DNA of 64,000 nt, taken from contig JAHDCX010000002.1 of the NCBI GenBank assembly GCA_020629635.1, forward strand, positions 345,726 to 409,725, read 5' to 3'. The DNA comes from Acidimicrobiales bacterium. Its GTDB lineage: Bacteria > Actinomycetota > Acidimicrobiia > Acidimicrobiales > SHLQ01. Of this stretch, positions 62,201 through 64,000 are shown one piece after another. The position numbers and the translations under genes are program-made. The notes beneath the pieces are model-generated. The model searched no databases. It was not told the origin of the DNA and worked only from the letters and a program-made list of their open reading frames with translations. The stretch's first letter is position 1. The number at the start of each line of letters is the position of its first letter.

Positions 62201-63055
62201 TCAGCAACGGGTCTCCCCATCCAGGGTGAGCAACGGGCCATAGAGATCCGGCCGGCGATCGCGGAACACGGCCCACTCGGCCCTGGCCGCCGCGATCTCG
62301 TCGAGATCGAACGTCGCGACAATCGGCCCCTCAGTCGTCTCGTCGGCCTTCTGCACGATGGCACCCGTGTGGTCGGTGATGAACGAACGACCCCAGAACG
62401 TCGTGGAGCCGAGATCGCCGGTCTCGGTGCCGATCCGGTTGGACGCCACCAGCGGCATCAGGTTTGCGCCGGCGTGGCCCTGCATCACCCGCTGCCAATG
62501 GTCGTGGCAGTCCGATCCGATCGCCGTTGGATAGAACAGCACCTCAGCGCCCTTCAAGGCCATGATCCGGGCGGCCTCCGGAAACCACTGGTCCCAACAG
62601 ATGCCGACGCCGATCTTTGCGTACGCCGTATCCCAGACCTGAAACCCGGTGTCGCCGACGTTGGTGTACATCTTCTCGTAGCAGTTGGGCGGGCCGCCCG
62701 GGATGTGGCTCTTGCGGTATCGGCCGAGGATCGACCCGTCGGCGTCAATGCACGCGACCGTGTTGTAGTACGCGTTGTTGACGCGCTCGAAGAAGTCGCA
62801 GGGGATCACGACTTCGAGCTCGGCAGCGAGCGCACGCATTCGACTCACGGTCGGACCCTCGAGATCCTCGGCGAGCGAAAAGTGCTCGCCTTTCATGTCG
62901 CCGAACATGAACATCGGTCGACTGAACAGTTCCTGCAGCAGGATCACCTGCGCGCCAGCTGCGGCCGCCTCACGCACGATCGACTCTGCCTTGTCGAGGG
63001 TCTTGCTCAGATCCCACGAACATGCCATCTGCGTCGCAGCAACCGTCACCTGCAT
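62201..63055 (-). CDS. Carbon-nitrogen hydrolase, N-carbamoylputrescine amidase-like
   Basis: A 284-residue nitrilase-superfamily amidohydrolase. The catalytic triad is visible as Glu42 (LLQELF), Lys115 (RYRKSHIP) and Cys153 (GICWDQWFPE). The motifs SRPMFMFG and AIGSDCHDHWQRVMQGHAGAN closely fit N-carbamoylputrescine amidase (AguB) of the agmatine-to-putrescine route. The ATG at 63055 is preferred because GAGGA lies eight bases upstream. An ATG at 63106 would add 17 residues. Its stop abuts that of the convergent pilin-like gene. Confidence 0.9.
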   Translation of the reverse strand: MQVTVAATQMACSWDLSKTLDKAESIVREAAAAGAQVILLQELFSRPMFMFGDMKGEHFSLAEDLEGPTVSRMRALAAELEVVIPCDFFERVNNAYYNTVACIDADGSILGRYRKSHIPGGPPNCYEKMYTNVGDTGFQVWDTAYAKIGVGICWDQWFPEAARIMALKGAEVLFYPTAIGSDCHDHWQRVMQGHAGANLMPLVASNRIGTETGDLGSTTFWGRSFITDHTGAIVQKADETTEGPIVATFDLDEIAAARAEWAVFRDRRPDLYGPLLTLDGETRC

Positions 63056-63118
63056 CGGAGCGTCCTCGTTGTTCGTTGAAGCGGGGAGGGCGAAAGCTTC
63101 GCGCATACCGTCGAGGAT

Positions 63119-63610
63119 GTGAACAGCCTTCCTCCGCCACGGCGAGATCCCGTCGACCGCCGAACGCTGTTCTCCCGCGCGCTCAGGCTGCGATGCCCCC
63201 GTTGTGGGGAGGGCCAGATGTCGAATCTGTTCCGCACGCCGCGCTATTGCGCCGTGTGCGGGAGCATCCATTCACGCGAAGTCGGGTACTGGTTCAACGC
63301 CGTTGTCCTCAACTACATCGTGTCCGGACTCGCGTCGCTTGGACTCTTCTTCGGCGTACTGATCTGGCTCGATTGGCCGGCCCTCGTCGTCGTCACGATC
63401 TGCGCGGTCGTCGCCGTCGTCGTCTCGATCCTGGCGAATCCGCTGTGCAGAACCCTGTGGCTCGCGTCGGACATCGCCGCGAGCTCCGCGACCGACGACG
63501 ACTTCGTGCAGACCTATTCGGGCGACGATCGGCGACTCCGTCGAATGGCGGCCGAGGCACGAGAACAAATGCTCGCCAACTGGGACCTCGATGGCAGGAG
63601 TGGTTCCTGA
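63119..63610 (+). CDS. DUF983-family membrane protein
   Basis: A 163-residue protein. A four-cysteine zinc-ribbon-like motif (Cys26, 29, 44, 47 in CPRCGEG and YCAVCG) is followed by two membrane helices (about 60-80 and 86-106), the usual DUF983 arrangement. A GTG start at 63119 has TACCGT (63106-63111) seven bases upstream, which suggests a leaderless transcript. Function of the family is not established. Confidence 0.82.
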   Translation: MNSLPPPRRDPVDRRTLFSRALRLRCPRCGEGQMSNLFRTPRYCAVCGSIHSREVGYWFNAVVLNYIVSGLASLGLFFGVLIWLDWPALVVVTICAVVAVVVSILANPLCRTLWLASDIAASSATDDDFVQTYSGDDRRLRRMAAEAREQMLANWDLDGRSGS

Positions 63611-63623
63611 GCTAGACAGCTAG

Positions 63624-64000
63624 CTAGACCATCGCCAGGTCGTCGAGCACCTCTTCGAGAACGTTCATGATCATGTCGATCTCCTCAGGAGTGATGACGA
63701 GCGGCGGACTGATGGCGAGCGTGTCGCCGAGGATCCGGAAGATGACGCCCCTCTGTTCGGCGAGCGTGCCGATACGCCCGCCGACCTCGCCGAGCTCGCC
63801 GACCGTGTCGAACTCGATCGCAGCGAGCAGGCCCACCCGACGAACGTCGAAGACGCCCGAGCGCTGCGCGATCCGATCGAGATGGGTCCCGAGGTGCGTG
63901 CCCAGCTCGGTGACGTGGGTCTCGATGTCCATTTCTTCGTAGATCGTCAGGGCCTCCATCGCCACCGCGGCGCCGACCGGATGGCCGCCGTAGGTGAAGC
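63624..64000 (-). CDS. Class III aminotransferase, C-terminal part (5' end outside window)
   Basis: The minus-strand frame stays open to the window edge. From the edge it reads FTYGGHPVGAAVAMEAL, the conserved block of class III PLP aminotransferases, and ends in the small C-terminal domain (GLLAAIEFD, RGVIFRILGDTLAISPPLVITPEEIDMI). Relatives act on omega-amino acids, polyamines or beta-alanine/pyruvate. A putrescine or N-methyl amino acid role would suit the neighbouring N-carbamoylputrescine-amidase-like gene, but the PLP-binding part is not in view. Confidence 0.88.
   Translation of the reverse strand, partial: FTYGGHPVGAAVAMEALTIYEEMDIETHVTELGTHLGTHLDRIAQRSGVFDVRRVGLLAAIEFDTVGELGEVGGRIGTLAEQRGVIFRILGDTLAISPPLVITPEEIDMIMNVLEEVLDDLAMV

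Noticed and set aside
1-64000. CRISPR arrays, tRNA or rRNA genes
   Set aside because: No regularly spaced repeats with unique spacers, no cloverleaf with a T-loop GGTTCRANNC, and no rRNA signature were found on reading.

Overview
The window is a gene-dense stretch of high-GC DNA (start codons ATG/GTG, one TTG) that looks like a free-living, probably marine or aquatic actinobacterium. The best guess is class Acidimicrobiia (Ilumatobacter-like). This rests on GC-rich codon use, lipoprotein-type solute-binding proteins, an F420-hydrogenase-beta family protein and heavy investment in amino acid, peptide and polyol uptake. It is inferred from gene content, not from a marker gene. No rRNA, tRNA, CRISPR array, phage or complete IS element was seen.

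Layout. 1-1431: end of a sarcosine/dimethylglycine-dehydrogenase-like gene. 1436-1522: long inverted repeat. 1521-5374 (-): TauE-type exporter and a very large BNR/VPS10-repeat protein. 5424-11532: a full peptide/nickel-type ABC importer. 11618-12052: small PH-like membrane protein. 12181-21600: a self-contained mannitol-type PTS operon with dehydrogenase, PfkB kinase, Enzyme I, PRD regulator, EIIC, EIIB, an EIIA-HPr fusion and a 99-residue unknown. 21732-25309: heterodimeric ABC exporter. 25317-28005 (-): cytochrome c lipoprotein, FrhB-like iron-sulfur protein and a degenerate amino-acid-dehydrogenase-like protein.

28048-31765: an overlapping operon of NfsA-like nitroreductase, an AhpD-like protein whose second redox cysteine is encoded by an in-frame TGA (candidate selenoprotein), SDR, alpha/beta hydrolase and a CoxG-like membrane protein. 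31762-36814: HD-GYP protein, CoA transferase, HhH protein and SHMT-like enzyme. 36927-42649: second complete peptide ABC importer. 42645-42788: duplicated hairpin element. 42787-43920 (-): FAD amino-acid oxidase-like protein. 44046-50402: branched-chain amino acid ABC importer.

50434-53135: cupin, ornithine-cyclodeaminase-like enzyme and nitroreductase. 53145-53580: palindromic repeats and a frameshifted NIPSNAP remnant. 53564-55594 (-): secreted beta-propeller-like lipoprotein and a PAS-AraC regulator, divergent from putA (55731-58973). 58990-64000: P-loop kinase, divergent class IV aminotransferase, sulfotransferase-like protein, Flp-pilin-like surface protein, N-carbamoylputrescine-amidase-like hydrolase, DUF983 protein and the end of a class III aminotransferase.

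Functional themes are scavenging of peptides, amino acids and polyols, catabolism of proline, ornithine-like and N-methylated amino acids, and thiol/flavin redox chemistry. Most operons use 1-, 4- or 8-nt stop/start overlaps. Several monocistronic or first genes carry TANNNT six or seven bases before the start codon, which implies leaderless transcripts. The strongest new observation is the TGA-containing AhpD-like gene at 28779-29351 with a hairpin placed where a bacterial SECIS should be.
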